Positions 21,601-32,384 of a stretch of 64,000 bases of DNA are shown here, piece by piece (positions within the stretch are counted from its first letter, which is position 1; the number at the start of each line of letters is the position of its first letter). The stretch is from contig JAVHKY010000030.1 of the NCBI GenBank assembly GCA_035079385.1, positions 1,302,001 through 1,366,000 of the forward strand, in the 5' to 3' direction. A program made the translations under genes and the position numbers. Under the pieces are notes generated by a model, which had not been told where the DNA came from, did no database searches, and saw nothing but the letters and a program-made list of their open reading frames with translations. Origin of the DNA: Aspidiotus rigidus (lineage: Eukaryota > Arthropoda > Insecta > Hemiptera > Diaspididae).

Positions 21601-24600
21601 TATTTGAATAATTAATATTCAAAAAAAATTTCTTGGAATATATTTATTTATCTAAATTTAATTTATAAAATTCCTACATTACTAATTCTAAAAAATATTA
21701 TTTATATAAATAATTCATTTTTATTTATAATAATTAATGGGTTAATTATATCTGATTTAAATAATTTAAAATTACTAATATTTAATCTTTCTATTATTAA
21801 TATATATTGGATTATTTTGAAAATGAATTTTAATTCCAATATTTCATCATTTTTTTTATTGAATTATATTTTTGAAAATATTTTATTAATTAATTTATTA
21901 AATTATTATAAAATTAATTATTTAAATAATATTAATTTATTAAATGAAAATTTGAAAATTCAATTTAATATTTTGATATTTCGTTTCATTCCTATTCCAT
22001 TTTTATTTATATTTAATTTTGAATGAATGTTAATCAAATTATTTTTAGTAAATTTTATTTTACCAATTGTTTCAATTTTTAATTTATTTAATCAATTTAT
22101 TTATTTGAAATTTTGTTTAAAAATTTTGATGAATAATTTTTATTATAATGGATGAGTATTTAAAAATTATATGAATTTAAATTATTTTATTTTATTTATT
22201 ATTTTATATATAATTATTAATTTATTAATTTTATAATTTTTTCCCAATTAAACTGATATAAATTAAATTTCAAAAATTTAATTTTGTACCAAGAAATCAA
22301 TTTAAAAATTTTTTTATTTTAATAAAATTTTTTAATTGGAAATTAAATATATTTTATTATACATAATAATGGAATAATTATTTATTTAGTTAAATTGATA
22401 ACATTAATTTGTCAAATTAAAGGTTCAATAATAAATTAAAAATTTATTTTAGTACATTATATTTCTACATAACAAATATATATACATATATATATATAGT
22501 AATTAAATAAATTTATTAATTCAATTCAATTAAATAATACAATTTTATATATTAATAAATCTCTATGACCATTTATAATAACTATTAATTCAATAAAATT
22601 TTAATATAATAACATTATTTTATTTTAATTTCAAATTTAATATTTATAATTTATTTAATATTTTTATAATTATCATTATCTTAATAAAATGAGATTACAA
22701 TTCTAATATATTAAAATTTATTTATAATTACAAAATTTTTTAAATAAATGTATCAATAAAATTATCAATTTTAATATTCATTATATCAGAATTACTATTT
22801 TTTTTTCAGCTTTTTTTTATATATATAATTCAAATATATATTTTAATTTATATTTTAATAAAAAATTTTATTCAATTATATTTGAATTATATTTTCTTAT
22901 ATCTTTAATAAATTTAGTTATTCTATTATCCTCAAGAATTACTTCATTAATTTTTATCAAAATGAATGAAATTAATATATTAAATAGTAGATTTATTATT
23001 CCAACTATCATTTTAAGAATTTATTTTATTTTAATTCAAAATATACCTATAATATATTCAATTTCTCATATTATTATATTTATCCTAAATTTAACCATAA
23101 TATTATGATGAATAACTATAAACTTTGCTATTACAAATAGTTTTGATATTATTTTTTTAAATCCTTCACCAAACAAAACTTCATTATCATTAATTTTAAT
23201 TATTAGTTGAATTTAATAGATTATTATTCTCAATTTAATCAATTTCTATACAACTAATAATTAATATAATAATGGGACATTTAATTTTTTATATATTATC
23301 AATAAAATTTTCATTTATATATATATATATATATATATATATGATAATTGAAATTTTTTCATTATAATTCAATCATATATTTTTTCTACTTTAAATATAA
23401 TCAATCTTGATAATATAAAATAAATTTAGATTTTTTAAATAATAATTATACTACTTTCCATAATAATTAAATTAATTATTATTATAATTGATAAATTTAA
23501 TAATAGACTTGAATCAGGATTTAATAACATGAATAATTTTAAAATTAATTTTTCTATAAATTTTACTTATATTATAATTATTTTTATCTTATTTGATATT
23601 GAATTAATAATCATTATTCCTTTAATATTTATAATTAAAATAATTAATCATAAAATATTAATAATCATTATATTTTTTATTTTCATATATATTACAACAA
23701 TAATTGAAATGAAAAATAATTAAATTAATTGATTAATATAAAGAAAAATTAAATTTATTTGTAATAAATTATTAATTTATATCTTTAATTTTATATCAAG
23801 ATTTAAAAAAATAAATTTCTAACTTGATACAAAATGAGTCTTTTAGTTAAAAAAAAAACATATTTTCAATATGAAAATTTAAATAAGATCTTTATTTTTT
23901 CAAATTAATATTAATTTAGCGTTTTAAATAAAATATTAAAATTTAATTGAAAATATTAATGTTAGAATAAAATGAAAATTTATAAAATTAAAAGTTAGAT
24001 AATAATTATATTTATTAATTAAATTTAAAATTATATTTAAATTTAAATATTCAAATCAGAATTTTAATCTATAATTGATTAAAAAATTTAAATATATAAT
24101 ATTTAATAATAATAAATAAAAATTCATTATTAATACATTTTCATTTAAATATCAAATATAAATCAATTAATAAAATAATTATTAAAAAATAATTAGATAA
24201 AAATAATATTTTCAATAACAAATTAATATAAAAAACAATTATGAATTAAATTTATAAAAATTAATTTTATTATAAATAAATTAATAAAAAATAATATAAT
24301 AATAACAAATTTAAATTCAATATTTAAATTGAAAATTAATAAATTGATAAATAAATTATTAAAAATTGATATGAATATTATTATTAAATAAATAATTCTA
24401 GAAAAACAAAAAAAAATTATTCAATTTAATCAAATAAATTATATCAAAAAATATATCTTTACAAATAAATATTCTAAAATATATTATTCCTCTACAAATC
24501 AAAATACTAATTATTATTAAATAAATTGCTAAATAATCTACTTCAATTCATATTATTACAATTCAAATATCTTGACAATCATAATTATTATAAATTATTA

Positions 24601-27359
24601 ATCCGATACATAAAAATATTATTGACTTAAATATAGCATGAATAATAATATAACTAAATATATAATTGTATAAATTGATTAATGAAAAAAAAAAAATTAT
24701 TCCTAAATTATTTATTGTTGATAAAGCTATTAATTTTTTTATATCAAAAATAAATAATATTAAAATTCTATAATAAAAAATTCTAATTATTAAATAATAT
24801 TCAACTCATTTTAAATTTAAAAAATTCAAATAACAAAAAATAAAATAAACTCCAACAGTTACTAATGTTGATGAATGCACTAATGAAGAAATAGGTAAAG
24901 GAGCAATTATTGCTTTTGTTAATCATAAATTCAAAGGAAATTGGGATCTTTTTATAAAAAAACAAAATAAAAATAAATAATTAATATTAATATTAAAATT
25001 TATTGGTAAATTATTTTTAGAATAAACATAAAAATAAAGAATTATCATTAAAATTAAAATATCTCCTAATCGATCAAATAATATTACTAAAATACCTAAT
25101 TTTATAACAATATAATTATTATAATAAATAAATAATAAAAAAGATATTAAACCTAATAAATCTCATCAAAAATTTATTATTAGTAAATTTAATCTAGAAT
25201 TCAATATAATTATAATAAAAACCAATATTATAAATAAATATGAATAATTATTATTATTTGAATAAATATAATTATAATAAAAAATTAAAACCCTAATTAT
25301 TAGTACTTTAATTAAAAACAATAAATTAAATTTATCAAAATAAAATATTCTATTTATATATAAATAATTAAATATAAATAAATTTAAATTAATAATTAAT
25401 ACAATTTTAATAATTAAAATTATTACAACAAAAAAAATATTAATCAAATTTTAATTAATTTAAATAATGATCTTGTACATCATTTAATAATTATTAATTA
25501 TCAAGATAAATGTATTAATTATTTTATTTGTGATGCGGTGTGCGCGAAACCCTAGGATAAGTCGGAAATTTTTTTCCTCTAAATTCACCACCAAAAAACC
25601 CCCTAGATCCTCCCGAATCGTTTAAGACCAAAACCAGCCCGATCCGATAAGTTTTCACTGTTATCGGATCGGGCTGGTTTTGGTCTTTAACGATTCGGGA
25701 GAATATAGGGGGTTTTTTGGTAGTGAATGTAGTGGAAAAAAATTTCCGACTTATCCTAGGGTTTCGCGCACCGCATCACATTTATTATTATAATAAATTT
25801 TTCCAACTTGATAATTACTTCCATAAGAATAATAATTATTTTAATAATATTATTAATAATTTTTTTATTTAAAAATTCAATTATTTTAATAATTATTTTA
25901 ATAATTCAAATTTCAAGAATAATTTCTATTATTACAATTTTAATAATAAATTATTCATTTTATATTGAAATAAAAAAATTAAATATTTATTTATTAGAAA
26001 TAATAATTTATATTAATTTAATATTTAAATTTAAATATAAAAAAATTAATTATATATTTTTTTTTTTTTAAATCATCTTGTACTTTATTAATAAAGATCT
26101 CGTTTTATGTCTTCTAGTAAATGACCTAATTTTATATCTCAAGGCCACGCCTGCGCTGTAACAAATTCTTGTGAATTTTTCTCACAGAGGCGTACGCCCC
26201 GCTCTTGGGCTAACGTAGGCGTGGTGTACTGTAAGATAAGCTATGTAAACTCAGGGGGACACTCGTTCCTGGTATTTTGCATTTTAAAAGCAGTCTTGCT
26301 TACGAGGGAGGGGCTAACCCACTCCGCTTGTTCGCTCCCATTCTTGGATTAATATGGACGGGATGCACTGTGTGTTAAGATATGTAGTCCGGTCGCGAAT
26401 ATCAACAGGCCTAATATTAGCCTTCATGAAGGTAGGCATAACATACAGCAGTATTAAAGCCTATACAAAACCACTAATAGATTACAACGACGAGGGGAGG
26501 CGGATTGAACTCGCAAATTTCAGAATCAAGTTTGGGGTCACGGTTAATGGCACCAGGAGATTAGTTCGACCTACAGTGCAGTGTGGTGTCGTGGCATTTA
26601 AGTCAATGAAATGTAATTTCACTAGTCTAAAATTGAAAACGGGGGCCATTAGTCCCTCTCAAGTTGATAAATGATGGATGAAGGCCTAAAACGAAAAGTG
26701 AGTATAAAAAGGACTTTAAAAGAATTAAGAGTGAGTGAGTGTGTTCGTTAACAAGAAATTGGAACAGAAGGGCAACCACATGGATCTCTCGAATGAAATT
26801 GATAAATTAGACAATAATTTCTTTCATGAAGGGAGGAAAAAATCACGAGACAAAACTAACCTCTTTCTTCTAGTGGGTGATGTTTACACCTGGGACCTCT
26901 TGCGTATTTTGGTGACTGCCTTATACGCAATATTTTCCTGGTGCGCACAAGAAAGGAGTATAAATTTATACGTTTTCCCCTTCCCTTGATCTAATAATTT
27001 GGTGATATCCACTCTATACCGATAAAAATTTCGTCTGGAAGAGAACTAGCGTTCATAAATATAGACTTCTGTCGACTGAAGAATAGTACACAAGTGTGCG
27101 TTCATTTTTTACAGGAGACCACGGTTACGATTGGATGGACGAATTACGACCACTTTTCATCGCCAACGGTCCGCTATTCAAATCCAATGCCACGGTGGAG
27201 CCGTTCAAGAACATCGACATCTTTCCATTGATCGTAAAAATCCTACAATTACGTTCGCCACCAGAACACGTGAAACCAAATGGAACGTTATCACAGATTC
27301 GCCAGATTCTAAAAGACGAAAAGTGTTACTCACCAGCTACAAAGCCGGTTGCATTGTGA
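18648..27359 (+). CDS. ENPP-type ectonucleotide pyrophosphatase/phosphodiesterase, four exons
   Basis: Exons are 18648-19007, 19440-19902, 19972-20157 and 27115-27359. All introns are GT/AG, phases 0, 1 and 1, and join to 417 residues. ENPPs hydrolyse phosphodiester or pyrophosphate bonds of nucleotides or lysophospholipids with two zinc ions. A signal peptide (MFTIKSLFSCILCLTTTCYA) leads the chain. The catalytic set is present: Asp33 in VALDGF, nucleophile Thr69 in FPTITTPN, Asp and His in FDEPDSTSHDYGP, Asp-His in SDHGM, and the last His in GDHGYD. No C-terminal membrane helix or GPI-type tail is visible, so it is probably secreted, nearest to the ENPP4/5 size class. The usual HGYDN reads HGYDWMDEL, a small departure. 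Intron 3 (about 7 kb) holds a mitochondrial insert. The substrate cannot be predicted from sequence alone. Confidence 0.92.
20693..20722 (+). ncRNA. Hammerhead-ribozyme-like core in ENPP intron 3
   Basis: CTGATGA (20693-20699), then the perfect stem GATACG/CGTATC (20701-20706 with 20712-20717, loop TTCAC), then GAAAC (20718-20722) and CGGTCGTG. This is the best match in the window to the conserved hammerhead core. It lies downstream of the CAAATAAATAAAGATCA block also found near 10146. Helices I and III need folding to confirm. Confidence 0.45.
21540..22236 (+). pseudogene. nad2: nad2 fragment (mitochondrial origin)
   Basis: The segment LMFNLSIINMYWII matches the conserved nad2 region, and IFRFIPIPFLFIF is a further hydrophobic block. 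From about 21660 to the TAA at 22234-22236 the mitochondrial-code frame is open, with TGA codons as Trp. Near 21650 the frame seems to break. In the nucleus it cannot be expressed in the standard code. Confidence 0.7.
22236..22300 (-). pseudogene. trnQ: trnQ-like sequence (NUMT)
   Basis: On the minus strand a stem ATTAAAT/ATTTAAT encloses loop TTTTGAA, giving anticodon TTG (Gln). TGGTACAAAA on the same strand fits the D-arm side of insect trnQ. It directly abuts the nad2 stop. The same structure is at about 53392-53455. Confidence 0.5.
22378..22440 (+). pseudogene. trnD: trnD-like sequence (NUMT)
   Basis: Stem TTAAT/ATTAA around loop TTGTCAA gives anticodon GTC (Asp). The upstream TTAGTTAAA..ATAACATTA is typical of insect trnD. 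The same structure is at about 53524-53585. Confidence 0.55.
22530..23220 (+). pseudogene. cox3: cox3 remnant (mitochondrial origin)
   Basis: Scattered matches in shifting frames: NKSLWPFM (for the SPWPLTGS region), MSELLFFFQLFF (for the SEIMFFFSFFW region) and VILLSSSITSLIF with MNEINILN (for the ILLSSGVTVTWAHH region). The order is correct for cox3 and nad3 follows, as in insects. Frames are broken or highly diverged. Confidence 0.55.
23440..23723 (+). pseudogene. nad3: nad3 fragment (mitochondrial origin)
   Basis: LESGFNNMNNFKINFS followed by FILFDIELIIIIPLIF corresponds to the ECGFDP..FDVEI..P signature of nad3. The frame is open to a TAA at 23721-23723. The N-terminal part is diverged. 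Confidence 0.72.
23731..23796 (+). pseudogene. trnT: trnT-like sequence (NUMT)
   Basis: Stem AATTTA/TAAATT around loop TTTGTAA (23758-23764), anticodon TGT (Thr). Arms are AT-only, so the call is weak. Confidence 0.3.
23836..23902 (+). pseudogene. trnE: trnE-like sequence (NUMT)
   Basis: TTTTAGTTAAAAAAAA then stem CATA/TATG around loop TTTTCAA (23863-23869), anticodon TTC (Glu). The D-arm segment is typical of insect trnE. Reading the other strand would give trnF (GAA), also a nad5 neighbour. Confidence 0.4.
24200..25447 (-). pseudogene. nad5: nad5 (mitochondrial origin), long open frame in mitochondrial code
   Basis: The minus strand reads conserved nad5 blocks in order: ILNSRLNLLIINFLWDLLGL, KSSQFPLNLWLTKAMIAPLP, ISSLVHSSTLVTVGVYFIF (24840-24960), HAMFKSMMFLCIGLMIYNNY with CQDIW (24560-24650), then a SGMMYFSMFICKD segment. 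TGA is read as Trp. No break was noticed in the blocks read, which suggests a fairly young insertion. The normal 5' neighbours nad4 and nad4L are absent. Confidence 0.8.
25529..25780. mobile_element. Palindromic MITE, 252 bp, in NUMT 1, with TTTATT target duplication
   Basis: The element starts TGTGATGCGGTGTGCGCG and ends with the exact reverse complement. Nearly its whole length is palindromic, with the inner arms CCCGATCCGATAA and TTATCGGATCGGG around TTTTCACTG near 25655. TTTATT flanks both sides (25523-25528 and 25781-25786). It has no ORF. It landed after the mitochondrial DNA integrated, which gives a relative date. Confidence 0.88.
25800..26070 (+). pseudogene. Possible nad6 fragment (mitochondrial origin)
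   Basis: A hydrophobic open frame right of the MITE (LKNSIILMIILM-like run, then SIITILMMNYSFYI) has the composition and a weak pattern of nad6. A trnT-like loop (CTTGTAC in an ATGAT/ATCAT stem) lies left of the MITE at about 25469. The assignment is tentative. Confidence 0.3.
26137..26575 (+). repeat. Dispersed repeat family A, copy 2
   Basis: Same ordered blocks as 10190-10740. It begins directly after NUMT 1, so mitochondrial DNA and repeat abut within ENPP intron 3. The ORF across 26354-26674 is a by-product. Confidence 0.65.
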
Positions 27360-27413
27360 ACTCACTACTCAGTCTTGACAATGCAGAGAACAAGGATTTT
27401 TTATACCTATGAG

Positions 27414-27419
27414 AATAAA
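27414..27419 (+). terminator. ENPP polyadenylation signal
   Basis: AATAAA lies 55 bases after the ENPP stop codon, a standard distance. Confidence 0.5.
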
Positions 27420-27784
27420 AGATTTCAAACATAGAAAATTTCAACTTTTGAGCCGCATAGAAGAGGAAGGAGACTGGACAAAAATTGCAATATGTTAGAG
27501 AGAGAGGGGGGGAGGGGGCTTTGTCATGGATGTAGAGGATACTTAATTTCCAGTTTGTGTTCATCTCGGCTTATAGCTTTTGTAAAATTCAGCTAGAAAC
27601 GATCAGGAGAATTCAAGCTTTGTTATACTTGAGTTGTGGAAGATACCTATCCTCTAGTTTGTGTTTATCTTGGCTCTAGACCTCTGGAAAAACAATTTGA
27701 AACAATCAGGAGAATTGGAGCTTCGTTAAATTTGTAGGAGATACCATCCTCTGATTTCTGTCCACGTTGGATTTGAGCTTCAGG
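27420..27784 (+). repeat. About 100-bp satellite units, left remnant
   Basis: Units of the form CAGCTTGAAACGATCAGGAG, AATTGGAGCTTTGTTATACT, TGTGGAAGATACCTATCCTC, AGTTTGTGTTCATCTTGGCT recur at about 100-bp spacing (cores near 27592 and 27692). The array resumes at 29480 and 33600. Confidence 0.7.
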
Positions 27785-29469
27785 ACGAGTCGGTATTTCA
27801 CGCCACATTGGGAGGGAAGTTGATTCCGCGAGTCTTTAAAGTTCTTGCTTTCGCACGCTCGTATTGCGCGGTATTGCGTCTTGTATTCATGCTTTGGACT
27901 GTGGGTCCTTGGGTCTGTATGGACTCTGAATTTATTTTCCAAAATGTTTTACTTGAAAAAAGACGAAGTACAAGAATATTTTTGGACTTGAAAATTTTTT
28001 TCAAGATATTTTACTCTAAAAAACGACCGACGTACCAAAATATGTTTGGAGTTCGAAAATCAAAAATTCTTTGAAATATCCTACTTAAAAAAACCACCAA
28101 GTCCGAGAATATTATTGGACTTCGAATATTTTTGAAGGTAATTCAATTGAAAAAAGACAAAGTACCAGAATATTATTGCACTGATAATATTTTCCTGGAT
28201 GATTTACTCAAAAAAACAACAGAGTCCGAGATTAATACTGGACTTGAAATATGTTTTGAGGTATTTAACTCGAGAAAACGTTAAAGTACAAGAGTATTTT
28301 TGGACTTGGAAATTTTTTTTGGTATTTTACTTGAAGGAAACAACAATTTTTTGAAGTATTTTACTTTAAAAAAGGACAAAGTACCAGAATATTATCAGAC
28401 TTGGAATATTTTCCTGAATGATTTACTCAAAAAAACGACCGAGTCCGAGATTAATACTGGACTTAAAATATTTTTCGAGATATTTTACTCGAGGAAACGA
28501 CAGAGTAAAAGATTTTCTTGGACTTGGGATATTTTCCTGGATGGTTCACTCAAAAAACAACTGAGTTTGAGAATAATTTTGTACTTGGAATATTTTTTGA
28601 AATATTTTACTCCAAAAACAACCCAAGAACAAGAACATTTTGGACTCGGAAAACTGTTTTGTGATGTTTTACTGAAAAAACAATCAGTTATATCTCAGAA
28701 AATATTGTAAGTCAAAAAATGATCCAAAACTTTATTTTTTTGAGAGAGACCACGAGAAATATTCCAAGCCCAAAAATATATTCTGGTACTTCCTTGTTTT
28801 TGTCATTTTCTCGCGTAAAATATCTCGAAGAATATTCCGAGTCTAATATTATTCTTGGACTTCGTCACTTTTCAAGTAGAATAAGCTGGAAAATATTCCC
28901 ATGCTTTGTTGTTTTTCTAAGTCAAATACCTTGAAAGTAAAAAAATTTTCCAAGTCCAAAAATATTCATGTACTTCGTCATCGGTTTCTCGAGTCAAATA
29001 CTTACCTCAAAAAATATTCCAAGTCCAGTATTAATCTCGGACAACGTCGTTTTTTTGAGTAAATCGTCCAGGAAAATATCATGTCCAATAATATTCTGGT
29101 ACTTTGTTTTTTTTTCAAGTGAATTACCTTGAAGAATATTCGAAGTCCAGTAATATTCTCGGACTTGATCGTTTTTTCATGTAGAATATCTCAAAGAATT
29201 TTTGAAGTCCAAACATATTTTGGTACTTCGGTTGAGTAAAATATTTCGAAAAAAATTTTCAAGTCCAAAAATATTCTTGTACTTCGTCTTTTTTTCGAGT
29301 AAAACATTTTGGAAAATTTAATATTCAAAGTCCATACAGGCCCAAGGACTCACAGTCCAAAGCATGAATACAAGACGCAATACCGCGCAACGCCAGCGTG
29401 CAAACGCAAAAACTTCGAAGACTCGTGGAATCAACTTCCCTCCCAATGTGACGTGAAATACCGACTCGT
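27785..29469. mobile_element. 1.7-kb foldback element with tandem-repeat arms
   Basis: Left end ACGAGTCGGTATTTCACG (27785 onward) is the reverse complement of the right end (to 29469), and the match continues for hundreds of bases on both sides of a centre near 28630-28720. Each arm consists of about 62-bp units alternating between GTACCAGAATATTATTGGAC-like and GTCCGAGATTAATACTGGAC-like forms (left units near 27968, 28033, 28100, 28160, 28222, 28286, 28381, 28443). The flanks GCTTCAGG and GCTCCACG may be a diverged 8-bp target duplication. There is no transposase. It cuts the 100-bp satellite. The architecture recalls Drosophila FB elements. Confidence 0.8.
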
Positions 29470-29640
29470 GCTCCACGAAGAGATCAATTTGAAACGATCA
29501 GGAGAATTGGGGCTTTGCAGTACCTTTGAAAGACACTCATAGCTTGAGAAAATTCAGTTTGAAACAATCATGAGAACTGGGGCTTTGTCATGGATGAAGA
29601 CGATACTTATTCTCCAGTCTGTGTTCATCTTGGCTTTTGA
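29470..29640 (+). repeat. Satellite remnant right of the foldback element
   Basis: CAATTTGAAACGATCAGGAG and CAGTTTGAAACAATCATGAG cores continue the array interrupted by 27785-29469. Confidence 0.6.
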
Positions 29641-30139
29641 CTTTTGAAAAAACGACGGCTTCCTTAACGAAGTTAAACGAGGAACGCAGGGAACCTGTTT
29701 TATGAGTCAAATAGGATTTGGTATTGAAAATTCAAGGAAGCCTAGACCTAGATAAAGCTAGTATAAAGAAGGTCTAGACGTAAAATAAGCCTAGTTTGAA
29801 AGTCCAAGTTTTTCTCAAATCACGAGCTATTTATGATAGGAGGGAGACTTGGGAAAATTTATCCCCTATCATATATAGCTCGAGAGTCAAAAGTTTTCCA
29901 AGTCCCTCTTCTATCATATATAGCTTCCGATTCGAAATTTTTCCAAGTCCCCCTCCTATCATATATAGCTCGAGAGTCGAAATTTTAACAGGGAACCTGT
30001 TTTATGGGGGGCTTTTTGAGGAATTTGCCGTGCGCCGTCCAGAAAAAAACTTGGAAAAATTTCGAATCTCGAGCTATCATAATAGCCAGAGATTCGAAAA
30101 AATTTTAGACTCTCAAACTATATTATACTAGGTAGTGGT

Positions 30140-31125
30140 ATGGGTAAAATATGCTGTTTAAAAGTGAAAATGGATACCGTTTTATCTCCAGAATTGAAAA
30201 GGTATTATGTCCAATTTCACCTTTTAAAAATCATATTTTACACATACAGGCTGCTGACACACTCACACAAGTACACAACAAAATATAACTTTCAACAGCC
30301 TGCAACAATAGAGTCTACTACCGAATGATATTATAAGTAAGTATGGATTGCGTGAGTGAATCAAAAAAGGTAAAAATTGAATCTAAACTTGATACCTGCA
30401 GAGAATTGTTAGTTCATACCCTTTTAATCCCATATTTTATTGTGTGCTTGTGTGAGTGTGTCAGCAGCCTGTATGTGTAAAATATGATTTTTAAAAGGTG
30501 AAAATGGACATAATACCTTTTAAACTCTAAAGGTAAAAACGGTAGATTTAACTATCGAAGTGGAGAAAAACGTTAAATAGCATATTTTACACATACAGGT
30601 TGCTGACAGACTCACACAAACACACAATAAAATATGGGATTAAACAGGTATGAAGTAACAATTTTCTGCAGGTATCATGTTTCTACCTTTTTTGATTCAC
30701 TCACGCAACCCATACTTACTTATAATATCATTCGGTAGTAGACTCTATTGTTGCAGGCTGTTGAAAGTTATATTTTGTTGTGTACTTGTGTGAGTGTGTC
30801 AGCAACCTGTATGTGTAAAATATGCTTTTTAAAAGGTGAAAATGGACATGATACCTTATTCTGAGGATAAAACGTAGTAATGACCAATGAGTTGATTCGA
30901 CTGTTGAATTGGAAAATAGCATATTTTACACAGACAGGTTGCTGACACACTCACACAAACACACAATAAAATATAGGATTAAAAGGGTACGAACTAACAA
31001 TTCTCTGCAGGTATCATGTTCAGATTAAATTTTTACCCTTTTTGATTCACTCACGCAACCCATACTTACTTATAATATCATTCAGTAGTAGACTCTATTG
31101 TTGTAGGCTGTTGAAAGCTATATTA
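30140..31125 (+). repeat. Block D copy 1, built of alternating inverted 50-bp repeats
   Basis: The repeat CATATTTTACACATACAGG.. CTGACACACTCACACAA appears in alternating orientation near 30230 (+), 30425 (-), 30580 (+), 30770 (-) and 30920 (+). The block also holds TAGAGTCTACTACTGAATGA. It is collinear with 32385-33370 except for one inverted segment. Confidence 0.7.
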
Positions 31126-32384
31126 ACAGGGAACCTGTTCTATGGTGGGCTTTTTGAGAAATTTGCCGTGTGCCATCTAACAAAAAACAGACAAATTTCG
31201 ACTCTCTAGCCATATATGATAGGAATTTGTCTAAGTCCCCCTCCTATCATAAAGGTATAGCTCAAGTTTCGAGAAATATTTACTCTCAAACTATATTATA
31301 CTAGGCTTATAGTAGGTACACAAGAGGAGTGTACACCCGAAGGTGTAGAAAATTATATTACACCTTCGGGTGTACACTCCTCTTGTGTAATATGAATAAC
31401 CATAAATTAGAACAACGTATCGATTCTTATAGTAGGTGTAGGCCTTCTTTATACTAGCTTTATCTAGACCTAGCCTTCCTTCAATTCTCAAAACTAAATC
31501 CCATATTGACTCATAAAACAGTTCCCTGCGTTCCTCGCTTAACTTCGTTAAGGAAGCCGTCGTTTTTTTCTATCATATATAGCTCGAGAGTCGACATTTT
31601 TCCAAGTCCCTCTCCTATCATATATGGCTCGAGGGTCGAAATTTTTTCTAAGTCCCCCTCCTATCATATATTCTTGAGAGTCGAAATTTTTCCATGTTTT
31701 TCGCTAGACGGCGCACGGCGCACGGCGTACGCCAGATTTCTCAAATAGCCCCCCATAACACAGGTTCCCTGTTAAAACTAAAAATGAATCATTCAGGAGA
31801 ATTGGGGCTATTTCACTTGTAGGAGATATCTTTTTCTTATTCTTCTGTACAACTGTTAAAATCAAAAAAATTACAAAAAAAGTTGGGTTTAGCAAATATT
31901 TGAAAAGTCATAAAGCAGCAAATTTAATATGGAAAGTCACATTTATACTCCACAATAATATAGGAAAAGTGATATGCTACAAATGTATGAAAAGTTATGT
32001 TTAGCAAATATATAAAAACGACGGCTTCCTTAGCGAAGTTAAGCGAGGAACGCAGGGAACCTGTTTTATGAGTCATATGGGATTTGGTATTGAGAATTCA
32101 AGGAAGCCTAGACCTAGATGAAGGTAGTATAAAGAGGGCCTACACCTACTATAAGCCTAGTATAATATGGTTTGAGAGTCTAAATTTTTATCGAATCTCC
32201 AGCAATATATTTTAGGAGGGGGACTTAAAAAATTCTGATTTTTGAGCTATATGTGATAGAAGAGATACTTGGAAAAATTCCTATCATACATGGGTCGAGA
32301 GTCGAAATTTTTCTGTTTTTTGTTAGATGGCACACGGCAAATTTCTCAAAAAGCCCCCCATAGAACAGATTCCCTGTTAATATA

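Larger units (their letters stand above)
21000..26110. other. Large nuclear mitochondrial insertion (NUMT 1) within ENPP intron 3
   Basis: About 5 kb with extreme AT content, sharply different from flanking intron. In order it holds nad2 (+), trnQ-like (-), trnD-like (+), cox3 remnant (+), nad3 (+), tRNA-like sequences, nad5 (-), a MITE, and a possible nad6 fragment (+). Reading frames need TGA as Trp, as in NFE-W-M near 22024 and NGW near 22154. ENPP exons 3 and 4 lie on either side and join in frame, so the insert is nuclear and not a mitochondrial contig. cox1, cox2, atp8 and atp6, usually between nad2 and cox3, are not seen. Confidence 0.88.

Noticed and set aside
26354..26674. 106-residue ORF in ENPP intron 3
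   Set aside because: Falls in repeat family A; copy 1 near 10600 does not preserve the reading frame.
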